Shown here in pieces: positions 20,729-29,888 of a stretch of 64,000 bases of DNA (positions are counted from its first letter, which is position 1; each line of letters begins with the position of its first letter). Location: positions 1 to 64,000 of the forward strand of contig NZ_QRWD01000011.1 of assembly GCF_003459505.1 (NCBI RefSeq), given 5' to 3'. The translations under genes and the position numbers were made by a program. The notes under the pieces are model-generated. The model made no database searches. It worked only from the letters and a program-made list of their open reading frames with translations, and was not told the DNA's origin. The stretch is from Collinsella sp. AF20-14LB (lineage in GTDB: Bacteria > Actinomycetota > Coriobacteriia > Coriobacteriales > Coriobacteriaceae).

Positions 20729-20761
20729 GCCGGCAGAAAAGGAACGTCCTTAACTGCCGGC
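20729..20761. repeat. Palindromic repeat at the FHA gene end
   Basis: GCCGGCAG (20729-20736) and CTGCCGGC (20754-20761) are complementary and flank GGAACGTCCTTA. The adjoining GTGTCCCCAAGTG at 20717-20729 resembles the GTCCCCAA core of the gene-end repeats at 13181 and 50641. It touches the stop codon of the FHA protein gene. Confidence 0.5.
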
Positions 20762-21699
20762 TAGAGGGCACCGAAGAGGATGGCATAGGTAGTGGATTCG
20801 CCGAGCTTGAGCTCGTCGCCGGGATTGAGCTGGGCGGAACGGCCGGGCTCGACCTGAATGCAAACGCGCGTGGCCCCGTTTACCACCACGGTTCCGTTGG
20901 TGGACGACAAGTCCTCGACGTGCCAGATATTTTGAGCATCGCACCAGATATGGGCATGGCGGGCCGAGACATCGTCGCCGACGTCGGTAATATCGCCCTC
21001 ACCAGTGGCCAGCGCGCCAATCTCAACACCCTGCTCACTCGGCTGAATCCAGCGCGGGGCGCTCACGACAAAACTGTTTTGCACGCGCAGCAAGCCCAAA
21101 GGGTGCGCCGGGGCGGGTTCGCGTTCGCCCGCAGTCAGCGACATGCCAAGCGAACGCGGCGTGGATGTGCCTCCGCCGCAGGTCGCGTTCGCGTAGTCGA
21201 TGGCATAGTTCACCGAGGACCGCACATCCGCCGAACAACCGACGGCGACAAACAGCACCAGCACGACCTCGGCGCGCTCGGCGGGCATGAGTTCCGCCGC
21301 CTGGGACAGGCGATCGAGCGCGTTGCGATAGAGATTCGTGTCCTGGTGGCACTCTTCGAGCGCGCGTACCATCGGTTCACCTGCAGGACCGCACACCATA
21401 TTGATTACAGCCGTGGAGTCCATGGGATTGCGCTGGCGCAGGGCCAGTTGCGACATAATACGCGCAGCCGAGGTACCGTATTCGGCAAAGTAGCGCTGCT
21501 GAAGCGTGCCGACCGGCGCGCGAACGATAAAGCGGGAAACCCAAGAGCGATCGGCGGCTCGGCTCTGCGGGCTGCGGCCGTCGGCGAGCGGACGGGACGA
21601 AAGCACCAAGCCGCACAGCTCGATATGGCTCAGATGCGCTGCGCGCTTAAAGATGTCAAACATGGCCCCGCATGGGGTGAGCTCAACTTGAGATGCCAT
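20761..21699 (-). CDS. FHA-domain protein with unknown N-terminal region
   Basis: A 312-aa soluble protein. The C-terminal part (about 225-308) is a forkhead-associated domain, which binds phosphothreonine: EIGALATGEGDITDVGDDVSARHAHIW carries the S-RH pattern, and LSSTNGTVVVNG the second loop. The N-terminal 200 residues match no family I recognise. The kinase stop lies three bases upstream, so the genes are co-transcribed and probably translationally coupled. The FHA domain is the obvious candidate reader of that kinase's products (inference). The gene ends in a palindromic repeat. Confidence 0.8.
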   Translation of the reverse strand: MASQVELTPCGAMFDIFKRAAHLSHIELCGLVLSSRPLADGRSPQSRAADRSWVSRFIVRAPVGTLQQRYFAEYGTSAARIMSQLALRQRNPMDSTAVINMVCGPAGEPMVRALEECHQDTNLYRNALDRLSQAAELMPAERAEVVLVLFVAVGCSADVRSSVNYAIDYANATCGGGTSTPRSLGMSLTAGEREPAPAHPLGLLRVQNSFVVSAPRWIQPSEQGVEIGALATGEGDITDVGDDVSARHAHIWCDAQNIWHVEDLSSTNGTVVVNGATRVCIQVEPGRSAQLNPGDELKLGESTTYAILFGAL

Positions 21700-21702
21700 G
21701 AC

Positions 21703-23547
21703 CTAGGCCTCCTTGGTCGTAGAAATAGAATCGGACGATACTTCGACAGGTCCGCCAAAAGTACGGACAGCTGCGGCTCCACCGGCAAGCGGAGTCGCCA
21801 TCTGGGCTTTTGTGCGTCGCGGTGCCGAAACGGGAAGTTCAAAGGCAAAGCCCATCGCAAGCAAAAACCACGTAAGCGTATAGGTTGCAACCAGAGCGGC
21901 AACAAGGCCGCCCATCACGGCGCGTTGGGAAAATACGCTACATGCAGCCACAACCAGCACCGGAACCTCGCAGGCAGAAAGCGCAAGCACACCCTGCAGG
22001 AAGCCCGAGCGCCGATCGTGCGCAAGTGCCCCCGCGGCAACGCCGGCTATGCCTGGCAGCGCCAACGCCAGTGCGGCAATAATACCCGGTAGCGACCCAG
22101 ACCACACGAGCGATCCCAAAGTCGCCGTCACGCGAGCGCCCGACGCCAGCAGCGCGGCCGAAACCACGACCACAGCCCAAACCACGCCACAGACGACCGT
22201 CGCGCCGACCATCAGCGCGCGACGAACCGCGCGGCCAGACGCATCCATGGGGCACGGCGTGAGCGGCTCGCCGCGGAGCGAACGACCGACATTTTGCGCA
22301 TAGTGGTCACAAAACGCCGAGAGCGCCGCCTCGACCGCCGCCGGCTCGGGACGATCTTTTTGATGGCTGGACAGACAGGCCATCACCACGTCGAACAGCT
22401 GGGCATCGACAAACGCCAGCGCATCGCGTAGCTCCTCGGAATCCGGCTCAAGCCCCAGCTGCTGGGCCTGCTCGGCCGCAGCGAGCGCCACATCGGGCTC
22501 ACGACGAAGCAGCTGAGTCAAATCGCAACCGGGCGCATGGGCACCAATGGGATAGTCGGGCAGCGTGTCCATCTTGAGACGGTAGGGGCTGGCGATGTCG
22601 CGCGTCTTTTTGCGCGAACCCGAGGTGCCCGAAGTGCTCGGCGCGGCTTCGTATGGCGCGGCGCCGGCAATGAGCTCGTAAACCGTGCTTGCTGCGGCAT
22701 AGACGTCGATCGCCGGCGACATACGCAAAGCGCGCAGGTCGGGAATATCGTCGGTGAGCATCTCGGGCGGGGCATAGGCAACCGTCGCGCGACGCAGCGT
22801 GGCATAGCGCTCCGTAAACGACGCCTTGCCGCCGGTACCGGCCACGGCCGACGCAGGCTCAAGCGCCAGCGACGAGCCAAAGTCGATCAGGCACAGGTCA
22901 AAGGTGCCCTCGGCAAGCTGCCGGTCAAGCGGTAGACGCGCCGTACGCACCATAATATTAGCGGGCGAGATATCGCGATGGACAAAGCCCTCGCCCACCA
23001 GGCTCATACGGCAGAGCAGATCGAACAGGTCGCGACCCAGACGCGCCGCCACAAGCGGCGATAGGCGGCCGGCATCGTCCACGGCAAAGCGCGAGCGCAA
23101 GCGGGCGAGCGTCTCGCCCTCGACCCATTCCATGACAATTGCAGGCACACCGTCGACCTCGCCCCAGCCATAGAGGCGGGGAAAGCCCTTAAGGCCCGAA
23201 AGGGCGCGATGGCATTCGTATTCCTCGCGAAACGCCGCTTTGAACTTGGCGACCAGCGCCTCATGGGCGGCGGCATCGTCAAACTCATCGCACGTTGGCA
23301 AGATGAGCTGCTTGAGTGCCACGGCCTCGCCTTGGGCGTTGACGGCACGCGTCACGCGGCCGATACCGCCACGGCGCATGGTGGCATCGTCGGCAAACAG
23401 CATCGTAAAACGACGCAGATAGGCAGGCAGTTCGTCCTGACCGAGCGCAATGGCCGGCTCAAACCCGTCGACACGCGCCAGGCGCAGGCCGACCATGGGA
23501 TCGCGACCGAGCGATTGTGGTGTGGTGGATGCAAGATCGGTCATCAT
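21703..23547 (-). CDS. Multi-pass membrane Ser/Thr protein kinase
   Basis: A 614-aa protein with an N-terminal eukaryotic-like kinase domain and about four C-terminal membrane helices (about 440-600). Kinase motifs: glycine loop GGIGRV (60-65), catalytic lysine K79 in VALKQ, HRDISPANIMV with D192, and IDFG with D222. HRDIS replaces the commoner HRDIK. There is no extracellular sensor domain; the C-terminal helices end in a short cytoplasmic tail, so the signal may be membrane-borne. Its ATG overlaps the upstream surface-protein stop by four bases (ATGA), and the FHA gene follows after three bases, so all three form one tight unit. Confidence 0.87.
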   Translation of the reverse strand: MMTDLASTTPQSLGRDPMVGLRLARVDGFEPAIALGQDELPAYLRRFTMLFADDATMRRGGIGRVTRAVNAQGEAVALKQLILPTCDEFDDAAAHEALVAKFKAAFREEYECHRALSGLKGFPRLYGWGEVDGVPAIVMEWVEGETLARLRSRFAVDDAGRLSPLVAARLGRDLFDLLCRMSLVGEGFVHRDISPANIMVRTARLPLDRQLAEGTFDLCLIDFGSSLALEPASAVAGTGGKASFTERYATLRRATVAYAPPEMLTDDIPDLRALRMSPAIDVYAAASTVYELIAGAAPYEAAPSTSGTSGSRKKTRDIASPYRLKMDTLPDYPIGAHAPGCDLTQLLRREPDVALAAAEQAQQLGLEPDSEELRDALAFVDAQLFDVVMACLSSHQKDRPEPAAVEAALSAFCDHYAQNVGRSLRGEPLTPCPMDASGRAVRRALMVGATVVCGVVWAVVVVSAALLASGARVTATLGSLVWSGSLPGIIAALALALPGIAGVAAGALAHDRRSGFLQGVLALSACEVPVLVVAACSVFSQRAVMGGLVAALVATYTLTWFLLAMGFAFELPVSAPRRTKAQMATPLAGGAAAVRTFGGPVEVSSDSISTTKEA

Positions 23548-24449
23548 AGGGCAAGCGCCGCCACGTTATTGTTGAAGTTACCGAGCGCGACGTCATCATC
23601 GCCGTAATGGCCGACCCATTGACATAGGTTGGTGTAACAGCCCCACAGATTGGCATACTGCTGATACCACTTTGACCGGGGCGAGAATGTCTGACGACCG
23701 AACTCGGCTCGAATGACAAACATCTCCCCGACCAGGCTGTCGCACGGCCTGGGATCTCCCGTAGAGTTATAGGTCGAGACCACGTCATTGGCACGAGAAA
23801 CATAGCCGTCGAGCATGTTGTACTTGGTCACAAGCCAGCTGTGAATGCTCTCTTCCTCAGCAGCGGAAAGGCCACCGGAGTTTGCATCGTTGTCAGTGTT
23901 GCCGCCCGTCGAGCCGCCGTTTCCAGACCCTCCGGCAGAGGAACCCGACCCAGAGCCACCGCCCGAACTCGACGAATCCGAGCCGGAGCCAGAAGTATCC
24001 GAGCTACCGGGCTTTCCGGACTGCTGGGCGTCCTGCTCCTTCTGCTGCTCGACCTTATTCACCGTTGCCGCCACGCTATTGTTGGACAACCGATCGATGA
24101 TCTTGGTGTTGGTGAGCACGATGGTTTTGCCATTGGCAAGCGTGACTTCGTTGTCCGGGGCCTCGGCGCCGTCCGCGTCGCCGGTGCCAAACACAATATG
24201 CGCGACCACACTTGCCCAAGCATATCCAGTCGTGGTCCCCAGGTCACTTTTGACCTCATGCCCCACGCGCGGTTCGCGTGCGGCATGTGCCTGCATCATG
24301 GACGGCACGGTCATGCCATAGGCAGAAACGCCAGCTATGACCAGCACCAGCGAGCAAGACAGCAGTGCGTACGCCCGCGGCGCCAAGCCCAGTCGGCGTC
24401 GCATGCGCACCGCGGCGCCGCGCTTTGTCTGAGTGCCACCGGGCCGCAT
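23544..24449 (-). CDS. Anchored surface protein with Ser/Gly linker
   Basis: A 301-aa protein of unknown function. A basic N-terminus, one membrane helix or signal anchor (about 27-46), an extracellular region with VTLANGKTIVLTNTKIIDRL, a Ser/Gly/Asn-rich low-complexity linker (about 145-195), then a C-terminal domain with conserved-looking Trp and Cys (for example KWYQQYANLWGCYTNLCQWV). I chose the ATG at 24449 because TTGGAGGAG precedes it; the ATG at 24506 has no ribosome site. Its stop overlaps the kinase start. It may be the sensor or the effector of the kinase/FHA unit (inference). Confidence 0.7.
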   Translation of the reverse strand: MRPGGTQTKRGAAVRMRRRLGLAPRAYALLSCSLVLVIAGVSAYGMTVPSMMQAHAAREPRVGHEVKSDLGTTTGYAWASVVAHIVFGTGDADGAEAPDNEVTLANGKTIVLTNTKIIDRLSNNSVAATVNKVEQQKEQDAQQSGKPGSSDTSGSGSDSSSSGGGSGSGSSAGGSGNGGSTGGNTDNDANSGGLSAAEEESIHSWLVTKYNMLDGYVSRANDVVSTYNSTGDPRPCDSLVGEMFVIRAEFGRQTFSPRSKWYQQYANLWGCYTNLCQWVGHYGDDDVALGNFNNNVAALAL

Positions 24450-24463
24450 GCGTTCTCCTCCAA

Positions 24464-24489
24464 CAAAAACACGCCGCTCGGGAGCGGCG
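24464..24489 (-). terminator. Terminator or attenuator before the surface protein gene
   Basis: CGCCGCTC and GAGCGGCG (24472-24489) form a compact stem followed on the minus strand by TGTTTTTGTTG, 15 bases before the ribosome site of the surface protein gene. A possible promoter (TACACT with TTGCGC 19 bases before it) lies upstream of the hairpin, so it may act as an attenuator. Confidence 0.5.
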
Positions 24490-24603
24490 CATTCATTCGA
24501 ATCCATATTTGAGTGTATCAGCGAACCCAAAAGGTTGCGCAACGAATGGGCAAATTAAGGATGCGAGTGGAAGCATCCATGCGATAAGCGGATACAAAGC
24601 ATC

Positions 24604-24657
24604 TTTGTTGCACAACAAACTTACAGTCGCACGGGGAAATTATGGCTACCCCGTGCG
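24604..24657. repeat. Two small inverted repeats downstream of recR
   Basis: TTTGTTG CA CAACAAA (24604-24619) and CGCACGGGG / CCCCGTGCG (24628-24636 and 24649-24657) are both perfect. They lie between recR and the promoter of the kinase unit. The second may be the recR transcript end, but no T-run follows. Confidence 0.45.
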
Positions 24658-24694
24658 TCGCGATGAAGACATACGGCAGGAGCAGGCTCGCCAC

Positions 24695-25291
24695 CTAAAT
24701 CGTGCGACGGGCCTCGATGGCGCGCCCAAGCGTAAGCTCGTCGGCATACTCCAGGTCGCCGCCCACGGGAAGGCCGCTCGCCAGACGCGATACCTCAACG
24801 CCCAGCGGCTTGATAGTGCGGGCCAGGTAGCTCGCCGTGGTCTCGCCCTCGATATTGGGGTTGGTGGCGATGATGACCTCGTGGATGTCCTCGTGGCCCA
24901 AGCGTGCCAGCAGCTCACGAATGTGCAACTGCTCGGGACCAATCTTGTCCATGGGACTGATCACGCCGCCCAATACGTGGTAGAGACCGTGGTAGCTGCC
25001 CGTGCGCTCAATCGCCTGGACATCGCGCGGCTCGCCCACCACGCAAATGCGAGTGGTATCGCGCATCGAATCCTGGCAGATGGAGCACTCGTCGGCCGTG
25101 GCGTAGTTAAAGCAGCGGCTGCAAAAGTGAACCTCCTGCTTAACCTCCAGGATAGCCTCGGCCAGGCGGCGCGCCTCCTCGGCATCGGCCTCGAGCAGGT
25201 AATAGGCGATGCGCTGGGCCGACTTGGGACCAATGCCCGGCAGACGGCCCAGCTCATCGAGCAATTTTTGCAGACTATGGTTGGCACTCAT
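24695..25291 (-). CDS. recR: Recombination mediator RecR
   Basis: A 198-aa protein of normal length. The N-terminal helix-hairpin-helix has [21 protein letters not shown], a four-cysteine zinc motif follows ([16 protein letters not shown]), then a Toprim domain with [14 protein letters not shown] and [11 protein letters not shown], ending in a typical [18 protein letters not shown] tail. It helps load RecA at gaps with RecF and RecO. I chose the ATG at 25291; the frame upstream of it overlaps ybaB. Gene order dnaX-ybaB-recR is widely conserved and is largely kept here. Confidence 0.95.
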   Translation of the reverse strand: MSANHSLQKLLDELGRLPGIGPKSAQRIAYYLLEADAEEARRLAEAILEVKQEVHFCSRCFNYATADECSICQDSMRDTTRICVVGEPRDVQAIERTGSYHGLYHVLGGVISPMDKIGPEQLHIRELLARLGHEDIHEVIIATNPNIEGETTASYLARTIKPLGVEVSRLASGLPVGGDLEYADELTLGRAIEARRTI

Positions 25292-25304
25292 ATATATGCG
25301 TGTC

Positions 25305-25625
25305 TTAGAACGGCATGCCCGGGATGTTGAGGCCGCCGGTGATGGCGCCCATCTGCTTGTTGGCGAGCTCGTTGACACCGCGGACGGCCTCGTTGACGGC
25401 AGCCATGATCATGTCCTGCAGCATATCGACGTCCTCGGGATCGAGGGCATCGGGGTCGATGGTGAGGTTGACGAGCTCCATCTCGCCGTTAACGGTCACC
25501 TTGACCATGCCGCCGCCGGCAGAGGCGTCGACGGTCTGGGACTTAAGGTTTTCCTGCGCGGCGGCAAGCTGCTCCTGCATCTTGCGAGCCTGCTTCATCA
25601 TTTGCTGCATGTTCATACCGGCCAT
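25305..25625 (-). CDS. ybaB: YbaB/EbfC nucleoid-associated protein
   Basis: A 106-aa protein with the family layout: an N-terminal Met/Gln-rich coiled helix ([20 protein letters not shown]), a central beta sheet with [20 protein letters not shown], and a C-terminal helix. It binds DNA as a dimer and is almost always next to recR. The ATG at 25625 is preceded by AAAGGAG. It lies 13 bases upstream of recR and is clearly in the same operon. Confidence 0.95.
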   Translation of the reverse strand: MAGMNMQQMMKQARKMQEQLAAAQENLKSQTVDASAGGGMVKVTVNGEMELVNLTIDPDALDPEDVDMLQDMIMAAVNEAVRGVNELANKQMGAITGGLNIPGMPF

Positions 25626-25974
25626 GATGGCTCCTTTACGTGCGGCCGCGCGACAAGCTGCAAGGGCAGCCGGAGCGCGACGGGACTTTCAAACTCAAAA
25701 ATCGTACCACGGCGCGGGGCAAGCAAGCGGGGCGGACACGCTACCTCAGTCGATATACATGTCCTTGAGCGTGACGCACGCCCAAGATTATGCAAGGTCG
25801 AATTATGCAAGGTTGCATAATTATCTCAAGCTACATCTAGCAGAGCTGGAACCAGGCAGTTTATGCGTAGGGCTACAAGGCTACATGGCAAAATGCCGAG
25901 CCGCTGCTCGAGGCGGCACGCATGGCGGCTGGGTATAATTTGATTGTCATAGATGACGATTTGGAGGTGCCCTC
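25626..25974. other. Gap with a 20-bp palindromic site
   Basis: A 349-base divergent gap. At 25801-25822 AATTATGCAA and TTGCATAATT form a perfect 10+10 palindrome with two central bases. A further half-site GATTATGCAAG lies at 25784-25795, so the region looks like an operator cluster. A good extended -10 (GGGTATAAT) lies at about 25931-25939 in front of the plus-strand gene. The segment between has no coding signal. Confidence 0.55.
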
Positions 25975-26448
25975 GTGAATGTCCCAGCCGTACTCCAAAA
26001 CATCCGCTCAAAACACCCCGTTGCATATGTGGTTCTCTATCTCTTTGTCGTCTGGGTATTGCTGGTTATCATCACCCATGCCATAGCTTTTGGAGCAGAA
26101 CTGCTGATAGCCAGCTCGGACCAGCCCGTCGTCAAATGGGAGACGACCGATGAATGCACCGACGGAACCCGAACCATTTACTACAACAGCCCGTCCCTCT
26201 ACCAAGAGTTCAAGGTCAAGATAAAGGACTCCAAGATTGTCGATGCCGAACTGGGCTCTTTATTTACAATCGGAGCAACCGTCAACGCCGAGCAAGTCGA
26301 GTACACGGACAGCCATGCGACGTATCGTATCGACCTCAGCATCCTAGGCCGACCGTCACGCGCCTGTCTGCTCGAATGCGATATACGCGGCACCACGTTG
26401 CACATGTCCGAAATACAGATGCGCCCGGGCAAGGGGTTCTCTTCTTGA
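25975..26448 (+). CDS. Small membrane-anchored protein of unknown function
   Basis: A 157-aa protein I do not recognise. One N-terminal membrane helix (about 17-42, AYVVLYLFVVWVLLVIITHA) is followed by an extracytoplasmic beta-rich region of about 110 residues with no cysteine pair except C61 and two in the CLLEC stretch. The start is GTG 25975 after TTGGAGGTG. It sits in the opposite direction between dnaX and ybaB, genes normally adjacent, so it is an insertion into a conserved operon. Confidence 0.7.
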   Translation: MNVPAVLQNIRSKHPVAYVVLYLFVVWVLLVIITHAIAFGAELLIASSDQPVVKWETTDECTDGTRTIYYNSPSLYQEFKVKIKDSKIVDAELGSLFTIGATVNAEQVEYTDSHATYRIDLSILGRPSRACLLECDIRGTTLHMSEIQMRPGKGFSS

Positions 26449-26469
26449 GCAGTATACCCGCCTGCGCAG

Positions 26470-28950
26470 CTACTCCACCGGCTTGAAGATGGTGGACTGG
26501 CCGAAGACGCTGCGGATGAGGGCTTTGGCCTCGTCCTCGGTCTGCGGGATGCTCGGGGCTGCACCCTGATGGCCGAAGGGGCCGCCCGCACCGGAGTTGG
26601 ACTCCCAGGGAGCTGCAGGAGCGTCCTCCTCTTTGGGGGCAGTTGCAGCGGACTTGGGCGCGGACGCCGCACCCGGCACGTCGAACGGAGGCAGATCGTC
26701 CCCACCAGCATCGGCAACAAAACCGCCAACCATGGCATCGTCGTAGGGAACCTGCTCGGATTCCCATGGCGCAGACGGCGCGGCGGGCTGAGCCTTGGGA
26801 GCGGACGCGCGCTCGGGCGCTCGGGGCGCGGGCTCGGTCGGGAGCTTGCCCGTGGCAGGAGCGCCGGCGGGGTTGTCGGAGCGCAGCCAGGGGGCTTTGC
26901 CCAGGTCAGACGACTTGGGCGCGGGCGAGGCAGGCTTGGGCGCGGGTGTCGGAGCAGCCGGTTTGGCCATGACGGGCTTAGGCGCCGACGGGGTCGGCGC
27001 CGCTATCGGTGCTGCTTTTGGCTGCGTCGCGCTGGCGCTCGAGGATGCAGGGGCCGCCGAGGACACGGGTTGCGGGTCCGCAGATACCGCAGCCCGTGCA
27101 GATGGAGAATGCTCCTCATGTTGAGGAGCCGGCGTGCCACCCCCATCCAGGACATAGTCGACGGTACGACGACCGAAGACCGCACTGACTGTCGGCAGGA
27201 CCACCGACTGCGTGTCGGCGCGTCCAAGCATCTTGATGGCAAAGGTCGAGCCCGCGGGGAACGAGACCGTGAGCCTGGAGCCGTCGTCAGCCGTGGCGCG
27301 GGCATTGAGCAAAAGCCCCGCGTAGGAAGCCTGACGCGCCTTGACACGCTCGACAACCTCGGCCCATTTGCGCTGCAGCTCTCCGGCATCCTCGACCGCG
27401 GGCGTCTCGGCAGTACCGGCGGCGGCAACCTGGGCGGCATTGTTGGACTGGGGCTTAGGTGCCGGAGCGGTGGCAGGCGCGGGAGCCGCAACGGGCTGAG
27501 GCGTCGGAGTCGGCGCAGGCTGAGGTGCAGGCGCTGCAGGCTTGGAAGCTGACACGGACGCAGAACGGGACGCAGGCTGGGCAGCCGGAACAGCAGCACC
27601 ACGGTCCCAAGGCATACCGCCCTGGCGCGCGGACGTAGCAGCGGGGGCAGCGGATGCCGCCGGAGCGGCAGCACGAGCGCCCGAAATGAGCGTCGGCTGT
27701 TGGGCAGCAGCGGGTACGGATGCTGCAGGCGCGGCGGCCTGAGCAGCAGCCACGCTCGCCGGCACGGCGCCGTTGGCAACCATGGCCTCCAAGCGGGCCA
27801 CGCGCTCGGCCAATGCCTCAATCGTTAAATCGGCCTCGGGACGTGCCAGGCGCGTGCAGGCGATCTCGAGCACCAGGCGCACGTCGCTCGCGCCCCTCAT
27901 CTCCAGTGCGGCATCGTCGAGCACCGTCAGCACACGGGCCAGGCGGTCGGCAGGATGCTCGCCAAAGGCAGCGGCCTCGGCAGCAAGCGCCTCGGCCTGC
28001 TCGGAGCCGCCCTCAAACAGCTCGGCACGGGCACCGGCAACGCAGGCAACGTACACGTCACGCACATGCGCCACCAGGTCGCGCGTCAGCTCCAGCAGGT
28101 CGTTTCCTTCCTCGACCTGCGCACGGATCAGTCCATAGAGCTCGGCAACATCGCGATCGGCAATGGCGCGGGAAAGCTCGGCCAGAATCTGGTCCGAAAC
28201 CTCGCCTAAAAGCGAGCGGGCGTCGTCCGCATGCACAGAACCGTTGCCAAAGACGCTCAGCTGCTCCAGCGTGGACAACGCGTCGCGCATACCGCCCTTG
28301 GCATGGCGCGCCACGATAGCCAGCGCCTCATCGTCGTAATCGAAGCCCTCCTGCTCGCACACGTATGCCAGGCGACGCTCGATATCCTCGTTGCCGATGC
28401 GATGGAAATCGAAACGCTGGCAGCGCGAGAGGATGGTCTCCAGAATCTTTTGCGGGTCGGTGGTGCACAGCACAAAGATCACGTGTGCCGGCGGCTCCTC
28501 GAGCGTCTTGAGCAGCGCGTTGAACGCCGCCGTCGTGAGCATGTGGACCTCGTCGATGATATAGATCTTGTACTTGCCGCGCACCGGGGCAAAGTTGACG
28601 GAGTTGATGATTTCCTCGCGCACATTGTCCACGCCCGTGCGGGAGGCGGCATCGAGCTCGTAGACATCGGGGTGGTTACCCTCGGCAATGAGCTCGCACT
28701 CCTCGCAAGTACCGTCGGGCATGCAGCCGCTTGCACCCTCGGCGCGCGCCGCCTCGGCATTGCGGCACAGCAGCGCCTTGGCCAGAATGCGCGCCATGGT
28801 GGTCTTGCCCGTGCCGCGCGGTCCGCAGAACAGGTAGGCGTGGGACAGGCGCCCCTCGGTGATGGCGTGCTCGAGCGTCGAGACGATATGCTGCTGGCCC
28901 ACCACGGAGTCAAAGGTGAGCGGGCGATACTTTCGGTACAACGATTCCAT
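26470..28950 (-). CDS. dnaX: DNA polymerase III subunit gamma/tau
   Basis: Clamp-loader ATPase of 826 aa. Walker A is GPRGTGKT (43-50), a zinc site is formed by cysteines around 56-86 (GCMPDGTCEEC), Walker B is IIDEVHML, and the sensor region has CTTDPQKILETILSRCQRF. After domain III (about residue 370) comes a very long Ala/Pro-rich linker to the C-terminus, as in other actinobacterial tau proteins. I chose the ATG at 28950, preceded by GGGGGAG. I saw no AAAAAAG frameshift site, so a separate gamma form is not indicated. Confidence 0.95.
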   Translation of the reverse strand: MESLYRKYRPLTFDSVVGQQHIVSTLEHAITEGRLSHAYLFCGPRGTGKTTMARILAKALLCRNAEAARAEGASGCMPDGTCEECELIAEGNHPDVYELDAASRTGVDNVREEIINSVNFAPVRGKYKIYIIDEVHMLTTAAFNALLKTLEEPPAHVIFVLCTTDPQKILETILSRCQRFDFHRIGNEDIERRLAYVCEQEGFDYDDEALAIVARHAKGGMRDALSTLEQLSVFGNGSVHADDARSLLGEVSDQILAELSRAIADRDVAELYGLIRAQVEEGNDLLELTRDLVAHVRDVYVACVAGARAELFEGGSEQAEALAAEAAAFGEHPADRLARVLTVLDDAALEMRGASDVRLVLEIACTRLARPEADLTIEALAERVARLEAMVANGAVPASVAAAQAAAPAASVPAAAQQPTLISGARAAAPAASAAPAATSARQGGMPWDRGAAVPAAQPASRSASVSASKPAAPAPQPAPTPTPQPVAAPAPATAPAPKPQSNNAAQVAAAGTAETPAVEDAGELQRKWAEVVERVKARQASYAGLLLNARATADDGSRLTVSFPAGSTFAIKMLGRADTQSVVLPTVSAVFGRRTVDYVLDGGGTPAPQHEEHSPSARAAVSADPQPVSSAAPASSSASATQPKAAPIAAPTPSAPKPVMAKPAAPTPAPKPASPAPKSSDLGKAPWLRSDNPAGAPATGKLPTEPAPRAPERASAPKAQPAAPSAPWESEQVPYDDAMVGGFVADAGGDDLPPFDVPGAASAPKSAATAPKEEDAPAAPWESNSGAGGPFGHQGAAPSIPQTEDEAKALIRSVFGQSTIFKPVE

Positions 28951-29066
28951 GGGTGCTCCCCCGGGTATACTGAGTCTTGTTGCCGCGGCGGCCATGCGGT
29001 CGCACGGCATACTGCATTCCATAATAACCCGTACGGCGAGCCCGCCGCGATAGGAGTCCAAAGAGC

Positions 29067-29783
29067 ATGGCAGACGCAGAGAGCAACCTCGTTCCCTCCG
29101 AAGCAGCCGACCAGGTCGAGGTCGCGCTCGAGGAGCAGGCCGCAGCCGACGACGGCATCCTGTACCTCAACGAGTACCAATACGAAAACGACCTCGTCAC
29201 CGACTTCGCCCGCCTGGTCGCCTCGCCCAGGCGTCGCGGCTCGCTGTATGTCGCCGCGGCAATTGCCGCGCTCATCGGCATCGGCATGCTGGTGGCCGGC
29301 GGCAACTGGATCAAGTTTGGCGTCGTCTTGATCGTATTCGGCGCCTTTTTGGCCTGGTGGAGCAAAAACCTGCACCACACCCTCGCCCGCGACTTTATCG
29401 ACGCCGTTGAGGCCGACGAGTCCATGGGTGGCCGCTATCGCCGCGTCGCCGCCAACGAGGACGGCCTGATGGTTTGGGGCACGAGCGGCAAGTCGCAGTT
29501 CTTCCCGTTTGAAAAGCTCGACCACGTGCTCGACGGCGAGCGCATCTTTGTGGCCATGTTCGCCGACCAGGGCGTGACGATCCCTAAGGACACCTTTGTC
29601 CGCGGCGATGCCGAGCAGTTCGGTCCCTTCCTTAAGGCGCGCATCAACAAAAAACTCCGCATCGAGACCAAACGCAAGAAGATGAAGGCAGAAAAGGCCG
29701 CTGCCGAAGCAAAACAGGGCGACAAGCCCCAGGAGACCAAGGGCAAGCAGCGCAAGCAGAAGAAGAGCAAGAAGAAGCGGTAG
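29067..29783 (+). CDS. YcxB-like membrane protein
   Basis: A 238-aa protein with an acidic N-terminus (1-50), two membrane helices (about 60-80 and 82-100), then a soluble domain (about 110-205) with YRRVAANEDGLMVWG and FPFEKLDHVLDGERIFVAMF that resembles the YcxB-like family, and a Lys/Gln-rich tail ending KKSKKKR. The function of the family is unknown. It starts at ATG 29067 after AGGAG and is divergent from dnaX with a short 116-base gap between starts. Confidence 0.65.
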   Translation: MADAESNLVPSEAADQVEVALEEQAAADDGILYLNEYQYENDLVTDFARLVASPRRRGSLYVAAAIAALIGIGMLVAGGNWIKFGVVLIVFGAFLAWWSKNLHHTLARDFIDAVEADESMGGRYRRVAANEDGLMVWGTSGKSQFFPFEKLDHVLDGERIFVAMFADQGVTIPKDTFVRGDAEQFGPFLKARINKKLRIETKRKKMKAEKAAAEAKQGDKPQETKGKQRKQKKSKKKR

Positions 29784-29810
29784 GCCGGCCGACACCGAAG
29801 GCGCCTCGTC

Positions 29811-29852
29811 CCGCGCCCGATTCCGGGCCGGGGCGCCTGGAATCGGGCGCGC
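29811..29852. terminator. Convergent-gene hairpin
   Basis: GCGCCCGATTCC (29813-29824) and GGAATCGGGCGC (29839-29850) pair perfectly (12 bp) between two convergent genes. There is no T-run, so termination may depend on the stem and on collision. Confidence 0.5.
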
Positions 29853-29888
29853 GTACCGCCAATGGACCCGTTTTGCCTTGCTCTCGAG

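Noticed and set aside
26470..28950. Programmed frameshift in dnaX
   Set aside because: No A-rich slippery heptamer with a downstream stem was visible, so there is no support for a separate gamma product.
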